From Spiractinospora alimapuensis (GTDB lineage Bacteria; Actinomycetota; Actinomycetes; Streptosporangiales; Streptosporangiaceae), in contig NZ_CP072467.1 of the NCBI RefSeq assembly GCF_018437505.1, positions 4,736,010-4,800,009 of the forward strand: a stretch of 64,000 nucleotides of DNA, read 5' to 3'. Below, one piece after another: positions 19,120 through 26,921 of this stretch. The translations under genes and the position numbers were made by a program. Position 1 is the first letter of the stretch; each line of letters begins with the position of its first letter. Below the pieces are notes generated by a model. It made no database searches. It saw nothing but the letters and a program-made list of their open reading frames with translations, and was not told the DNA's origin.

Positions 19120-20040
19120 TCACGAGGTTGCACCGAGGTGCCGCCAGGCCCACGCCTCGAAGCTGGTTGTGGGAATCCCGAGCGCGTGCGCATACTCCGG
19201 TCGGGCGGGCTGCCCGAAGGCGTTCAGCCATCGGTGGGAGGTTCCCATGGCCGGCATGCCGGCCTCGACCGCTTGCTCCTCGCTCATGTCCGGCGCGGGG
19301 ATGGTCAGTCCGAGTACGTGCGAGAGGGTCTCCGCGATCTGAGTCATCGACCGGTAGTCGCTGGCCAGTTCCAGCTCTACGCCGTGGAAGCGATCCGCAT
19401 TGGCGAAGGCAGCCGCCGCCGCGCGGCCGATGTCTTCCACCGCGACGAGGGCGAGGTGAGTGTCCGGCCGGAGCGCGGTGATCAGTCCGCCTTCGAGGCC
19501 GCGGGGGAACATGTAGGCGGCGGAGGGCAGAAAGTTCTCCATGAACGTGCCAGGCTTCAGGATTGTCCAGCGATCAAGGCCGGCCGCACGCACCCGGTCT
19601 TGGATGGCGCTTTTCGCGTCGAGCGAGTCCGCGGTCATGCCCCAGTCGCCTTCGGCCCACCCAGGCGCCGTGGAGTGCTGTCCGGCTCCGCTCACAGAGG
19701 TATGGACGAGCTGCTGCACACCGGCCACCTTGGCGGCCTCGATCAGGTTGACGGCCTGACGCATCTCGCCTTCGAAGTCGACGCCGTCGGCGCTCATGCT
19801 CGGCATCTGCACGGAGAAGATGCCGCGGGCGCCTTGGGCGGCCCGGATGACCGATTCGCGATCGTGCAGGTCGCCGACCGCGAGTTCCGCTCCGAGTCGC
19901 TCGACCGCGGCGCCTCTCTTCGGATCGCGGACGAAGGCGCGGACCGGGATGCCGGCCTCGATCAGTGCATGGACCGTCGCGCCCCCTTGCTTGCCTGTCG
20001 CGCCGGTAACCAGAACGGGGGCTGTGCTCGATGGCGACAT
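19120..20040 (-). CDS. NmrA-family NAD(P)-binding protein
   Basis: 306 aa. The Rossmann motif is VTGATGKQGGATV. It is followed by RAFVRDPKRGAAVERLGAEL, LVHTSVSGAG, ILKPGTFMENFLPSAAYMF and VAVEDIGRAAAAAF. This is the NmrA/QorB-like atypical SDR family, which includes redox sensors and quinone reductases. The ATG at 20040 follows GGAGACCC. It is divergent from a TetR gene, and two operator-like palindromes lie in the 98-nt gap, so TetR control is likely. It is cargo of the ISL3 composite element. Confidence 0.88.
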   Translation of the reverse strand: MSPSSTAPVLVTGATGKQGGATVHALIEAGIPVRAFVRDPKRGAAVERLGAELAVGDLHDRESVIRAAQGARGIFSVQMPSMSADGVDFEGEMRQAVNLIEAAKVAGVQQLVHTSVSGAGQHSTAPGWAEGDWGMTADSLDAKSAIQDRVRAAGLDRWTILKPGTFMENFLPSAAYMFPRGLEGGLITALRPDTHLALVAVEDIGRAAAAAFANADRFHGVELELASDYRSMTQIAETLSHVLGLTIPAPDMSEEQAVEAGMPAMGTSHRWLNAFGQPARPEYAHALGIPTTSFEAWAWRHLGATS

Positions 20041-20068
20041 GGGTCTCCTTCGCTAGAGTGGGAATGAA

Positions 20069-20118
20069 ACGGCGGAGCCCGCCACTTCTGACAACGACGA
20101 TACGGCGGACCCCGCCGT
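20069..20118. promoter_or_regulatory. Two tandem TetR-type operators
   Basis: Site 1 (20069-20085) reads ACGGCGG-AGC-CCGCCAC and site 2 (20102-20118) reads ACGGCGG-ACC-CCGCCGT. Site 2 is a perfect 7-bp inverted repeat with a 3-nt centre. The copies are 33 bp apart, about three helical turns. They lie between the NmrA and TetR start codons. Confidence 0.78.
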
Positions 20119-20138
20119 TTAGCAACCAGGAGGCCTCG

Positions 20139-20705
20139 ATGCCCGAGCGCCAGCGAGCCGACGCGCGCCGCAACTACGCGCGTATCCTGACGGTGGCCGA
20201 GGCAGAAGTAGCTGCACACGGGGCTGAAGCCTCCCTGGAGAAGATTGCTCGGGTGGCCGGCGTCGGCTCCGCCACGGTGCGCCGACACTTCCCGACCCGG
20301 CGGGCTCTGATGTATGCCGTCTTCCAGCAGCGCATCGATGGGCTATGCAGCTCGGCCAGGCTCCTCGCCGCGGAGGAGGAAAGCCGCCAGGCGTTGCTGA
20401 CATTTCTCAGCCAGGTCCTGAGCTACTGCATCGACGCCCGAGGGTTCGCTGCCACTTTGGCTCATGATGACGCCGTCTCCGGCCCCGTCTACGCGAACGG
20501 CTGCGCGCGCGAATTGGCAGAGGCGACAGACCCACTCCTCAACCGAGCGGTCGCCGACGGCAGTGTGCGCGAAGGTGTGACCGCTGAGGATCTCATCGCC
20601 ACGGTCGTCGGTATCGCCCTCGCGACGGAGAACCATCCCGATCCGGCGACCCAGGCGAACCGCCTGTTCTCCCTGGCCATCGAGGGCATCAGCCCGCCGC
20701 CCTGA
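20139..20705 (+). CDS. TetR/AcrR-family regulator
   Basis: 188 aa. The N-terminal HTH carries RADARRNYARILTVAEA, LEKIARVAGVGSATVRRHFP and the TetR-type RRALMYAVF. The C-terminal domain is the SbtR-like type. The ATG at 20139 follows AGGAGG. It is divergent from the NmrA gene with two tandem palindromes between, so it probably represses both. An inducer such as a quinone or aldehyde is a guess from the NmrA partner. Confidence 0.9.
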   Translation: MPERQRADARRNYARILTVAEAEVAAHGAEASLEKIARVAGVGSATVRRHFPTRRALMYAVFQQRIDGLCSSARLLAAEEESRQALLTFLSQVLSYCIDARGFAATLAHDDAVSGPVYANGCARELAEATDPLLNRAVADGSVREGVTAEDLIATVVGIALATENHPDPATQANRLFSLAIEGISPPP

Positions 20706-20866
20706 TCCGCATCCTCCACCAGCGCGGCGGCCCCAGCGGTTCGCATGGTTGGCAGCGGCGCCGGTGGGCAGGTTGCTTCGGGTATCGACGAATCAGCATG
20801 ATCAGAGTGTGATCATCCCGAAGGCAGGAGGTCTCACTCGATGAGGCCGCTGCGGAAGCATTCTCA

Positions 20867-21505
20867 TCATGTCGCTGCCGAGTCGATCAGCCAGTGATGG
20901 CGCAGTCGGGTGGCTCGTTCGTACCCAGCCAGGATCATTGCGATGTTTGCCCAGGCGGGAAGACTCACCGGTGAGTTGAAGGTGCCGATGTGCTCGGTAA
21001 CCGGTGGTATCGCGGTGATCGACTCGACACCTTGCAGGATGCTCAGGCTCAGCGCGATGAGCAGAACCACTAGCGAGACCAGCCCCACACCTCTGCTCAT
21101 CGCAGGATGCCGGTCGGCGAACTTCGCGCGACGTCCTTCTTGGGATCGAGGGTCGGGGTGCAGCATGTGCTCTGCGCCGGTGTCGTCGGGGATGTAGTGC
21201 ATGCGTTTGACCCCGAATCCGCTGGTGGCGACCTGGATCGTCCCGCTGGGCACGGTGAAGATGGTGGGCACATTGGATCGGGCAATCTGCACCCCGTCCC
21301 GGTAGAGCGCGGCGGGAGCTGTGCCTTTGCCCGCTTCATGGTCGGACTTGGACTTGGCATCGGTCATATGGTGAACGTCCACCGCGTAGAGGTGCGGTGT
21401 GCCGGTCTGGTCGATCAGCCGGATGTAGAACAGGCACCTGCTGAGCAGTTGCCACCAACGAAAGGGCTTGAGAATGCTTCCGTCGCCGCGCCGAACTTTG
21501 CCCAT
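20867..21505 (-). CDS. Two-helix membrane protein, unknown function
   Basis: 212 aa from the ATG at 21505 (MGKVRRGDGSILKPFRWWQ). It has RLIDQTGTPHLYAVDVHH, a middle globular part, and then two hydrophobic helices (GLVSLVVLLIALSLSIL and PAWANIAMILAG). I recognise the pattern as a conserved hypothetical of actinobacteria but know no function. An in-frame ATG at 21604 exists only because it lies in the ISL3 terminal repeat, so I reject it as the native start. The insertion may have removed the native promoter. Confidence 0.65.
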   Translation of the reverse strand: MGKVRRGDGSILKPFRWWQLLSRCLFYIRLIDQTGTPHLYAVDVHHMTDAKSKSDHEAGKGTAPAALYRDGVQIARSNVPTIFTVPSGTIQVATSGFGVKRMHYIPDDTGAEHMLHPDPRSQEGRRAKFADRHPAMSRGVGLVSLVVLLIALSLSILQGVESITAIPPVTEHIGTFNSPVSLPAWANIAMILAGYERATRLRHHWLIDSAAT

Positions 21506-21600
21506 CTGCCACCGGCGCTTGAAGTTCTTGATCACGGGGTGTCCGCTTTCCGAGAGCGTTCGCGCCACCAGACCCCGCCCACGACGGCCACGTTGACGGC

Positions 21601-22911
21601 TCATCGCATTTGAAGGTGTAGCAGGGGTCTGAATCCGCCGGTGTCGAGGAGAGACCGGAGGATGTGGTGGGCGAGGTTGCGGAAGCCCAGCGCGGCGCCG
21701 CGGAGGTGCTCGAGGCGGCCATTGATCGCTTCGGTGGGTCCGTTGCTGGTGCCGGGGCGGTCGAAGTAGGCCAGCACGTCCTCGGCCCGGCGTTTCAGGG
21801 TGCGGCCGAGCGTGATGACCTCGGTCAACGAGGCTGGAACGTCGCCTGCGAGGTCCTTGATCACTGCTGCGAGTTGCTGCTTCGCAGCAGCGCGATCAGG
21901 GTTGCGGTAAGCCTCCACGATCCGCTGGTAGATGCCCCAGGTGGCGTAGACCGCGGCATGCTCGTCTGCGGCGAACACGCTGTTCAGACGGTCGCACTGG
22001 CGATCGCTCAGGAGGCCTGCGCCAGTGCGGAGGACTCGACGTATCCCGTAGAGAGGATCCCCAGAGCGACCGCGGTGCCCGCAGGTGGCCTGTTGGATCC
22101 GTTGCCGGCAGCGGTCCAGTGCGTCACCGGCCAGGGCGACGACGTGGAAGGGGTCCATCACCGCTTCGGCCTGTGGGATCTCTTCCGCGGCGGCGGTCTT
22201 GAAGCCGGTGAAGCCGTCCATCGCGACGGTCTCGATCCCGTCCCGGAAGGTCTGTTCCTGCTGGTCGAGCCAGGTCTTGAACACCTTCTTCGAGCGTCCT
22301 GGGACCATGTCCAGCAGCCTCGAGGGGCCGGTGCCATCGCGGACCGGAGTCAGGTCGATGATTACGGTGACGTACTTGCTGCCGCCTCTGGTGTGGGACC
22401 AGACGTGCTCGTCAACGCCGAGCACGCGGACCCCGTCGAGCCGCGCAGGATCGTTGATGAGGAGCTGGGTGCCGGCCTCGAGGACCGCGTTGTTCACGGT
22501 GTGCCAGGCAGTGCCGAGGTTCTCGGCGACTCGTGCGATCGACATCCGGTCGATGACCACGCTCTTCAGCGCCCACAGCACTGCGTCGCGTGACAGCTTC
22601 GTGCGTGGCGCGGCAGCGGTCGTGGTGTCCTGGCGCCACACGGTGCAGCAGTCCGGACAGCGGTAGCGGCGCACTCTGACCTGCAGTATCGTCGGCCGCC
22701 ATCCGAGCGGGACGTGAACGATCGCCCTGGTCACCGTCCCTCGAGGCACACCTGTCTGACCGCAGCGATGGCACCACCGATCGTCCTCGAGGACCCGACA
22801 TTCCAGGACGCTGTGGTCGGGCTCGACGCGCTGGCCGGTGGCCGTGAGACCGAGCGTGCCCAGCCCACAGAAAGCATCGAGATCTGGGGACAAGAAGGTA
22901 GCGTTGGGCAT
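21601..22911 (-). CDS. ISL3-family transposase
   Basis: 436 aa. It has an N-terminal zinc-finger region (WCHRCG, RYRCPDCC), an HTH, and then the DDE domain with VLGVDEHVW, VAMDGFTGFK, DPFHVV and a C-terminal NGPTEAINGRLEHLR. This is the ISL3/IS204/IS1001 pattern and usual length. It is complete, so it could mobilise both the single IS and the composite unit. The stop codon lies within the inner terminal repeat. Confidence 0.95.
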   Translation of the reverse strand: MPNATFLSPDLDAFCGLGTLGLTATGQRVEPDHSVLECRVLEDDRWCHRCGQTGVPRGTVTRAIVHVPLGWRPTILQVRVRRYRCPDCCTVWRQDTTTAAAPRTKLSRDAVLWALKSVVIDRMSIARVAENLGTAWHTVNNAVLEAGTQLLINDPARLDGVRVLGVDEHVWSHTRGGSKYVTVIIDLTPVRDGTGPSRLLDMVPGRSKKVFKTWLDQQEQTFRDGIETVAMDGFTGFKTAAAEEIPQAEAVMDPFHVVALAGDALDRCRQRIQQATCGHRGRSGDPLYGIRRVLRTGAGLLSDRQCDRLNSVFAADEHAAVYATWGIYQRIVEAYRNPDRAAAKQQLAAVIKDLAGDVPASLTEVITLGRTLKRRAEDVLAYFDRPGTSNGPTEAINGRLEHLRGAALGFRNLAHHILRSLLDTGGFRPLLHLQMR

Positions 22912-23030
22912 GTCGAGGTCTTCCAGATGGCGAGCGTGAGAACTTCCATCATCGGGAGACCTCGACGTCTATCGCTGCACCGACGCGCCCACCCCGCCAC
23001 CAGCCGCTACACCCTCAACTGCGATGAGCC
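22643..23030 (-). repeat. 388-bp inverted repeat, right end
   Basis: This is the reverse complement of 18485-18872 and carries the ISL3 outer terminus and the transposase 5' end. Long inverted repeats allow inversion of the cargo by homologous recombination. Confidence 0.85.
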
Positions 23031-23177
23031 CGATTCAGCCTCGGCGACCGTGTCAGCTCCTCGACGAGCATCACGGCCGTGGAGGAGCAGGTGGTTCCCG
23101 GGGCGCGCGAACCGCGTGGCGAGTCGACGTCCGATGCCGTCTGTTGCTCCAGTGATCAGGACGGTGAGGTCGGGCAT
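23031..23177 (-). pseudogene. SDR oxidoreductase, N-terminal part (split by composite transposon)
   Basis: An ATG at 23177 after AGGAG opens MPDLTVLITGATDGIGRRLA and continues ...ADTVAEAES up to the transposon. It supplies the Rossmann TGATDGIG motif missing from the fragment at 17814-18484. Joining the two at one CGATTCAG copy keeps the frame (AEAES-AGASAHF). It is divergent from a TetR gene, with a palindrome between them. Confidence 0.85.
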
Positions 23178-23204
23178 GGTGCTCCTGACTCGAAACGGAG
23201 GGAT

Positions 23205-23226
23205 ACTACGGATTGTGATCCGTAGT
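23205..23226. promoter_or_regulatory. TetR operator palindrome
   Basis: Perfect 9-bp arms ACTACGGAT and ATCCGTAGT surround a 4-nt centre. The site lies between the divergent SDR start (23177) and TetR start (23267), so it can control both. Confidence 0.82.
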
Positions 23227-23266
23227 GACTCTACGCTTACGCTGGGTCGATGGGAAGCGTTGTGCC

Positions 23267-23863
23267 ATGAGTCCGCCCACTGGCCGTAGGCCGCGCGCCG
23301 ACGCGCAACGCAACCGGTCTCGGCTCATCGCCGCCGCGCGAGCGGTCGTCGACGAGGACGGCGGTCTCGGCAGCTTGGACCGCGTTGCGCAAGAGGCCGG
23401 CGTGAGCATTGCGACGTTGTATCGGCACTTTCCTCAGCGTGACGCGTTGATCGAAGCGATCTACACCGAGGAAGTCGACGCTCTCGTGACCGCGGCCCGA
23501 GAGCTTGGAGCCGAACGCGACCCGATCGAGGCACTTCGCGAGTGGTTGCTGCTGTTCGTCGAGTTCCTCGACACCAAGAGGGGGATGTCGGAAGTCCTCG
23601 GCACGCTGTTGCGTGGCCCTGACGCGCTCTTCCGTGACTCGACCGAGCGGTTGTCGTCCAGCGTCGCTGAGCTGGTTCTTCAGGCTCAGAGCTCTGGGCA
23701 GTTGAGTGCTGGTATTGACCCGGTCGATCTGTTGCGCGCGCTCGGCGGTGTCGCGTCGGTGAATCCCAGCGAAGCGTGGCGGGCCTCTGCGGTCGGACTC
23801 GTCGATGTCCTGCTGCGAGGACTTCAGCATCGAGACGACGCCGGGAACGAGACGCGGCCGTGA
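23267..23863 (+). CDS. TetR/AcrR-family regulator
   Basis: 198 aa from the ATG at 23267 (MSPPTGRRPRADAQRNR). The HTH is LDRVAQEAGVSIATLYRHFPQRDALIEAIY. The C-terminal half is the SbtR-like type. It probably represses itself and the divergent SDR gene through the 23205-23226 palindrome. Its target is now broken by the transposon, leaving this regulator without its likely function. An upstream in-frame start at 23225 would sit inside the operator and is less likely. Confidence 0.9.
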   Translation: MSPPTGRRPRADAQRNRSRLIAAARAVVDEDGGLGSLDRVAQEAGVSIATLYRHFPQRDALIEAIYTEEVDALVTAARELGAERDPIEALREWLLLFVEFLDTKRGMSEVLGTLLRGPDALFRDSTERLSSSVAELVLQAQSSGQLSAGIDPVDLLRALGGVASVNPSEAWRASAVGLVDVLLRGLQHRDDAGNETRP

Positions 23864-23994
23864 TGGCCGCTTCAGCGGGCTGGGCCAGCTCGCTGTGCTA
23901 ACTGGATGGCCGGCAAGGCGTGACTCTGCAGATCGAGCCCGGCGTAGCCAGATGGTTCTACGTGCTGGAATTCGGTGGAGTTTAGATTTTCAAA

Positions 23995-24522
23995 TTAACC
24001 TCTGAGGTCATCCGCAGGAGAAGGCTTTAGTCCTCGCACGTGAAGTCGCAACGCGTTTGCAGCGAAACTTGCGGCCTCCGGGGTTCCGAAGGCGACATGG
24101 AAGTCGGGGTTCGTTTCGTACTGGTCTGCGAGACCACGGATCATGTCGACGGACTTCGCCGTGTCGCCTGCATGGGTAGGAGTTCCCGGAATCTCCTTGA
24201 ACCACTCCACGTGAACGGCCGCGTGCTCCTGCGCTATCGCGGAGTCCAGTTCATGCCCTTCCTGCTGGATCACACGCCACCGGGTGAGTAGGGCGTCGGC
24301 TCTGACTTTCCATGCCTTTTGCTGCTGGACCGATTTCCCGTGCCACCACTGATTCGATGCGTCGAATGCGTCGCGGCCCCAGCGCTCGACGACCTCAACC
24401 TCATATCGGTCGTTGAATCCCTCGAGCATGACATCCATGCGAGGTTCGCGGCCCTGGCGACGCATGGACAAGGTGTGCTCCACCGCGTTGATGCGTCGAT
24501 TCAGAGAGTCGCGTTCCCTAGC
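23995..24522 (-). pseudogene. TipA-like regulator, C-terminal TipAS part (split by IS481)
   Basis: Frame ...ERDSLNRRINAVEHTLSMRR then the TipAS antibiotic-binding domain: ASNQWWHGKSVQQQKAWKVR, ALLTRWRVIQQEG, AQEHAAVHVEWFKEIPG, and a C-terminal PEAASFAANALRLHVRG. In TipAL proteins this domain traps thiopeptide-type ligands. The DNA-binding half is on the other side of the IS (25633-25905). A GTG at 24483 could still start a free TipAS domain, analogous to natural TipAS, but that is speculation. Confidence 0.85.
24517..24522. repeat. 6-bp target duplication, left copy
   Basis: CCTAGC immediately left of the IS481 terminus is repeated at 25633-25638 immediately right of it. Confidence 0.85.
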
Positions 24523-25632
24523 TGTGATGTCCAGGGACGTTGTTTCGGCGACACGGCCGTGAACAGCTGAGAGGTGAGGGCCTCCGGTTGTGAAGTGGAG
24601 CTGTTGAGTTCAACCGCTTCACGTACCAGGAGGCCCTCGTGTCCCACGCTAACGCTGCCCTGACCCCGCGCGCTCGACTCCGCCTGGCGCGCCTGATCGT
24701 CGAGGACGGCTGGTCGCCGCAGGTCGCGGCGAAGATGTTCATGGTCTCTCCCGTCACGGCCCGAAAATGGGCGGCTCGGCTGAGGCTGGAGGGCCCCGCC
24801 AGGATGACCGATCGTTCGAGTCGGCCGCGATCGATGCCGACGAAGACGCCACTGCCCGTGGTCAAGCGGATCGTGAAGCGGCGGTGGCGGGGCCGTCTCG
24901 GCCCGGCCCAGATCGCCGGTGAACTCGGGCTGCCCGCCTCGACCATCCACGCAGTGCTCGTGCGATGTCGAATCAACAGGCTCAGCCATATCGATCGGGT
25001 CACGGGAGAACCCATCCGACGATACGAGCACGACCATCCCGGCTCGCTGATCCATGTCGACGTCACGAAGTTCGGCAACATCCCCGACGGCGGCGGATGG
25101 CGGTTCGTCGGCCGCGTCCAGGGCGAACGCAACCGGGAGGCCACCGCGACCCGTCTGCAAAGCAGGAACCACCGCTATGAGCCCCGGTTGGGCACCGCGT
25201 TCGTCCACACCGTCATCGACGACCACTCCCGTGTTGCTTACGCTGAGATCTGCTCTGACGAGAAAGCGCAGACGGCGATCGGCGTCCTGCGTCGTGCTGT
25301 CTCATGGTTCGCCGCCCGGGGTGTCCCCGTCGAGCGTGTCCTCTCGGACAACGGCTCCGCCTACAAGTCCCACGCCTGGCGCGATGCCTGCGCAGAACTC
25401 GGGATCACGGCGAAGAAGACCCGCCCTTACCGGCCGCAGACCAACGGGAAGATCGAACGCTTCCACCGCACCCTCGCCGACGGCTGGGCCTACGCCCGGT
25501 TCTACGGATCAGAAGCCGAGCGTCGCATGGCGCTACCAGGCTGGCTGCACTTCTACAATCATCACAGGCACCACTCCGCAATCGGGGCCCCACCCATCAG
25601 CAGAATCCAAAACAACCTGCCTGGACATCACA
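24523..25632 (+). mobile_element. IS481-family insertion sequence, 1110 bp
   Basis: Its termini are inverted repeats. The left end reads TGTGATGTCCAGGGACGTTG and the right end, reverse complemented, reads TGTGATGTCCAGGCAGGTTG. TGTGATGTCC... is characteristic of IS481 elements. It is flanked by CCTAGC duplications, lies inside the tipA-like gene and carries one complete transposase. Confidence 0.9.
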
Positions 25633-25637
25633 CCTAG
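24639..25637 (+). CDS. IS481-family transposase
   Basis: 332 aa. An N-terminal HTH (VAAKMFMVSPVTARKWAARL) precedes an rve-type DDE core: HVDVTKFG (Asp near 141), LSDNGSAYKS (Asp near 237) and NGKIERFHRTLADGW (Glu near 273). The ATG follows AGGAGG. The reading frame crosses the right IS end at 25632 and takes its TAG stop from the duplicated target CCTAGC. The protein therefore ends ...GHHT because of where the element landed. Confidence 0.95.
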   Translation: MSHANAALTPRARLRLARLIVEDGWSPQVAAKMFMVSPVTARKWAARLRLEGPARMTDRSSRPRSMPTKTPLPVVKRIVKRRWRGRLGPAQIAGELGLPASTIHAVLVRCRINRLSHIDRVTGEPIRRYEHDHPGSLIHVDVTKFGNIPDGGGWRFVGRVQGERNREATATRLQSRNHRYEPRLGTAFVHTVIDDHSRVAYAEICSDEKAQTAIGVLRRAVSWFAARGVPVERVLSDNGSAYKSHAWRDACAELGITAKKTRPYRPQTNGKIERFHRTLADGWAYARFYGSEAERRMALPGWLHFYNHHRHHSAIGAPPISRIQNNLPGHHT

Positions 25638-25905
25638 CGAGATGCTCCAAGTGCCCGGTGAGCGCTTGGACTTCCACCTCAGGAGTTGTGGGCACATCAA
25701 GTACGTCCGCGATGTCGGCCAGCGGCATGCCCGTTTCTCGCAACAGCAGGATTCGCTGTAGGCGGGAGACTGCGTCGGGCCCGTAGTACCGGTAACCGTT
25801 GGACCCGACGCGGTCTGGCTCGAGCAGCCCAATCTGGTGGTAGTGACGCAGCGTTCGCCCGCTGATGCCCGCACGTTCTGCGAGCTCGTGCACGGTCCAC
25901 TCCAC
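25633..25905 (-). pseudogene. TipA-like regulator, N-terminal MerR part (split by IS481)
   Basis: GTG at 25905 after GGAGG opens MEWTVHELAERAGISGRTLR, a MerR HTH, then LLEPDRVGSNGYRYYGPDAV and a dimerisation helix to HLEHLA|R at the IS. Removing the IS and one CCTAGC copy joins it in frame to 24522. The first 273 nt make a MerR DNA-binding domain without ligand domain; the frame runs into the IS and stops near 25597. Its start lies 30 nt below the DUF2268 stop, so the two form an operon. Confidence 0.85.
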
Positions 25906-25934
25906 GGACTGCCTCCAGCTGGTTGACGTCGTTC

Positions 25935-26843
25935 TCATTCTTCCCGATTGAGGCGCAAGCCCAGTTGAGGCGCGGCGACACGCAGAACCTCGTCCACAGG
26001 CACGGCAATGCTCTGTGCCGCGGTGGCTCCTGTGGCATCGAGGTAGGCGCGAACTAGCCGTATGCCGGCTGCGTAGCCAGCACCCGTGGGCAGGCCAACT
26101 GGCTCTGCGCCGAGGAGGCGCGCGCTCGCGTCACCATGCACCCACGCCGTGAAGTTCTGCATGCCTGTGACGTGCAGCCCGCTTGCGACCTTCGCAAGGA
26201 CTTCGGCATCGTTGTGGGTGCTTTCACTGACGAAATGCGTGTACCCGCGGTCGCCGAACAGCTCCGCAGCGAACACGTCCGCAAGCCCTTCCGAGATTAC
26301 CTGCTCGCCGACGGTGACCGTCATCGGGTCCCATACGACTCCGCCCGGCGAGTACCGCACATTGTGGTGCAGTTCATGAACGGCAATCGCTTCGAGTCGC
26401 TCCAGAACCTGGGGCGTGGGCCAGACGGTGATGGTGATGTAGCCGCTGATTCCACCGAATGCGGACAGCCCCTGGATCTCGTCGACGAAGTGCTTGTTGT
26501 CGGGATCGCCTAACACGAGGAGCACCTGCAGATCGGGCACCTCGATGCCCGGGGCAGCTGCCCGGAGTGCCGCGGCTCCGGACTCGAGCGCCGTAGTGAT
26601 GCGGTTCCAGGCGTCTGCCTCGACGAGACGCTCGAGGGCCCCCTGGATCGGTTCGGTTGCGCCCTCCCAGTCGAAGCCGAAGTTCTGTCGGTGCACGTTG
26701 GCCATGTCGACCCCTCCCGGGATGAAGTGGTACATCCCAGCCAGGGGAGACCACATCTCACGGACCAGATCGGCGCGGTCATCGGGTGTCGCTGCGAGCA
26801 CTCGGCGCATGCTCGACGCGCTGTCAATCACTGAAATAGTCAT
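25935..26843 (-). CDS. DUF2268 putative zinc metalloprotease
   Basis: 302 aa. The zinc-binding AVHELHHNVRY (HExxH) is followed 40-50 residues later by VISEGLADVFAAELFG, whose Glu fits the third metal ligand. The N-terminal half is typical of DUF2268 predicted Zn-dependent proteases. There is no signal peptide, so it is cytoplasmic. It is the first gene of an operon with the TipA-like regulator. Its ATG at 26843 lacks a Shine-Dalgarno and lies about where transcription should start from the promoter at 26852-26882, suggesting leaderless translation. Confidence 0.87.
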   Translation of the reverse strand: MTISVIDSASSMRRVLAATPDDRADLVREMWSPLAGMYHFIPGGVDMANVHRQNFGFDWEGATEPIQGALERLVEADAWNRITTALESGAAALRAAAPGIEVPDLQVLLVLGDPDNKHFVDEIQGLSAFGGISGYITITVWPTPQVLERLEAIAVHELHHNVRYSPGGVVWDPMTVTVGEQVISEGLADVFAAELFGDRGYTHFVSESTHNDAEVLAKVASGLHVTGMQNFTAWVHGDASARLLGAEPVGLPTGAGYAAGIRLVRAYLDATGATAAQSIAVPVDEVLRVAAPQLGLRLNREE

Positions 26844-26851
26844 AGCAAGAG

Positions 26852-26882
26852 ACGGTAAACCTTGCCGTTACGACAAGGTCAA
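26852..26882 (-). promoter_or_regulatory. MerR-type promoter with 19-bp spacer and operator
   Basis: On the minus strand TTGACC (26877-26882) and TACCGT (26852-26857) are separated by 19 bp rather than 17. This is the hallmark of promoters activated by DNA-twisting MerR regulators. An inverted repeat (ACCTTG 26859-26864 and CAAGGT 26874-26879) fills the spacer. It should be the autoregulated promoter of the DUF2268/tipA-like operon. Confidence 0.78.
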
Positions 26883-26921
26883 ACCCGGGGAGTAGCTAAC
26901 TTCTCCAGAGGTTGGTATCTG

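Larger units (their letters stand above)
18485..23030. mobile_element. ISL3-family composite transposon, 4546 bp
   Basis: Its outer ends are inverted copies of the same ISL3 terminus (GGCTCATCGCAGTTGAGG at left, its reverse complement at right), flanked by CGATTCAG duplications. The left ISL3 copy keeps only its outer 388 bp; the right copy (21598-23030) is complete. The 2.7-kb cargo holds an NmrA-family gene, a TetR gene, a membrane protein gene and a truncated HTH start. The intact 436-aa transposase could in principle move the whole unit. Confidence 0.87.
21598..23030 (-). mobile_element. Complete ISL3-family insertion sequence, 1433 bp
   Basis: The inner end at 21598 starts GGCTCATCGCATTTGAAGG and the outer end at 23030 is the reverse complement of GGCTCATCGCAGTTGAGG. 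The terminal repeats agree at about 23 of 25 positions. One transposase gene fills the element. It forms the right arm of the composite transposon. Confidence 0.88.

Noticed and set aside
21506-21604. N-terminal extension of the membrane protein into the ISL3 terminus
   Set aside because: Its ATG exists only because of the IS end. The conserved part begins at MGKVRRGDG at 21505.
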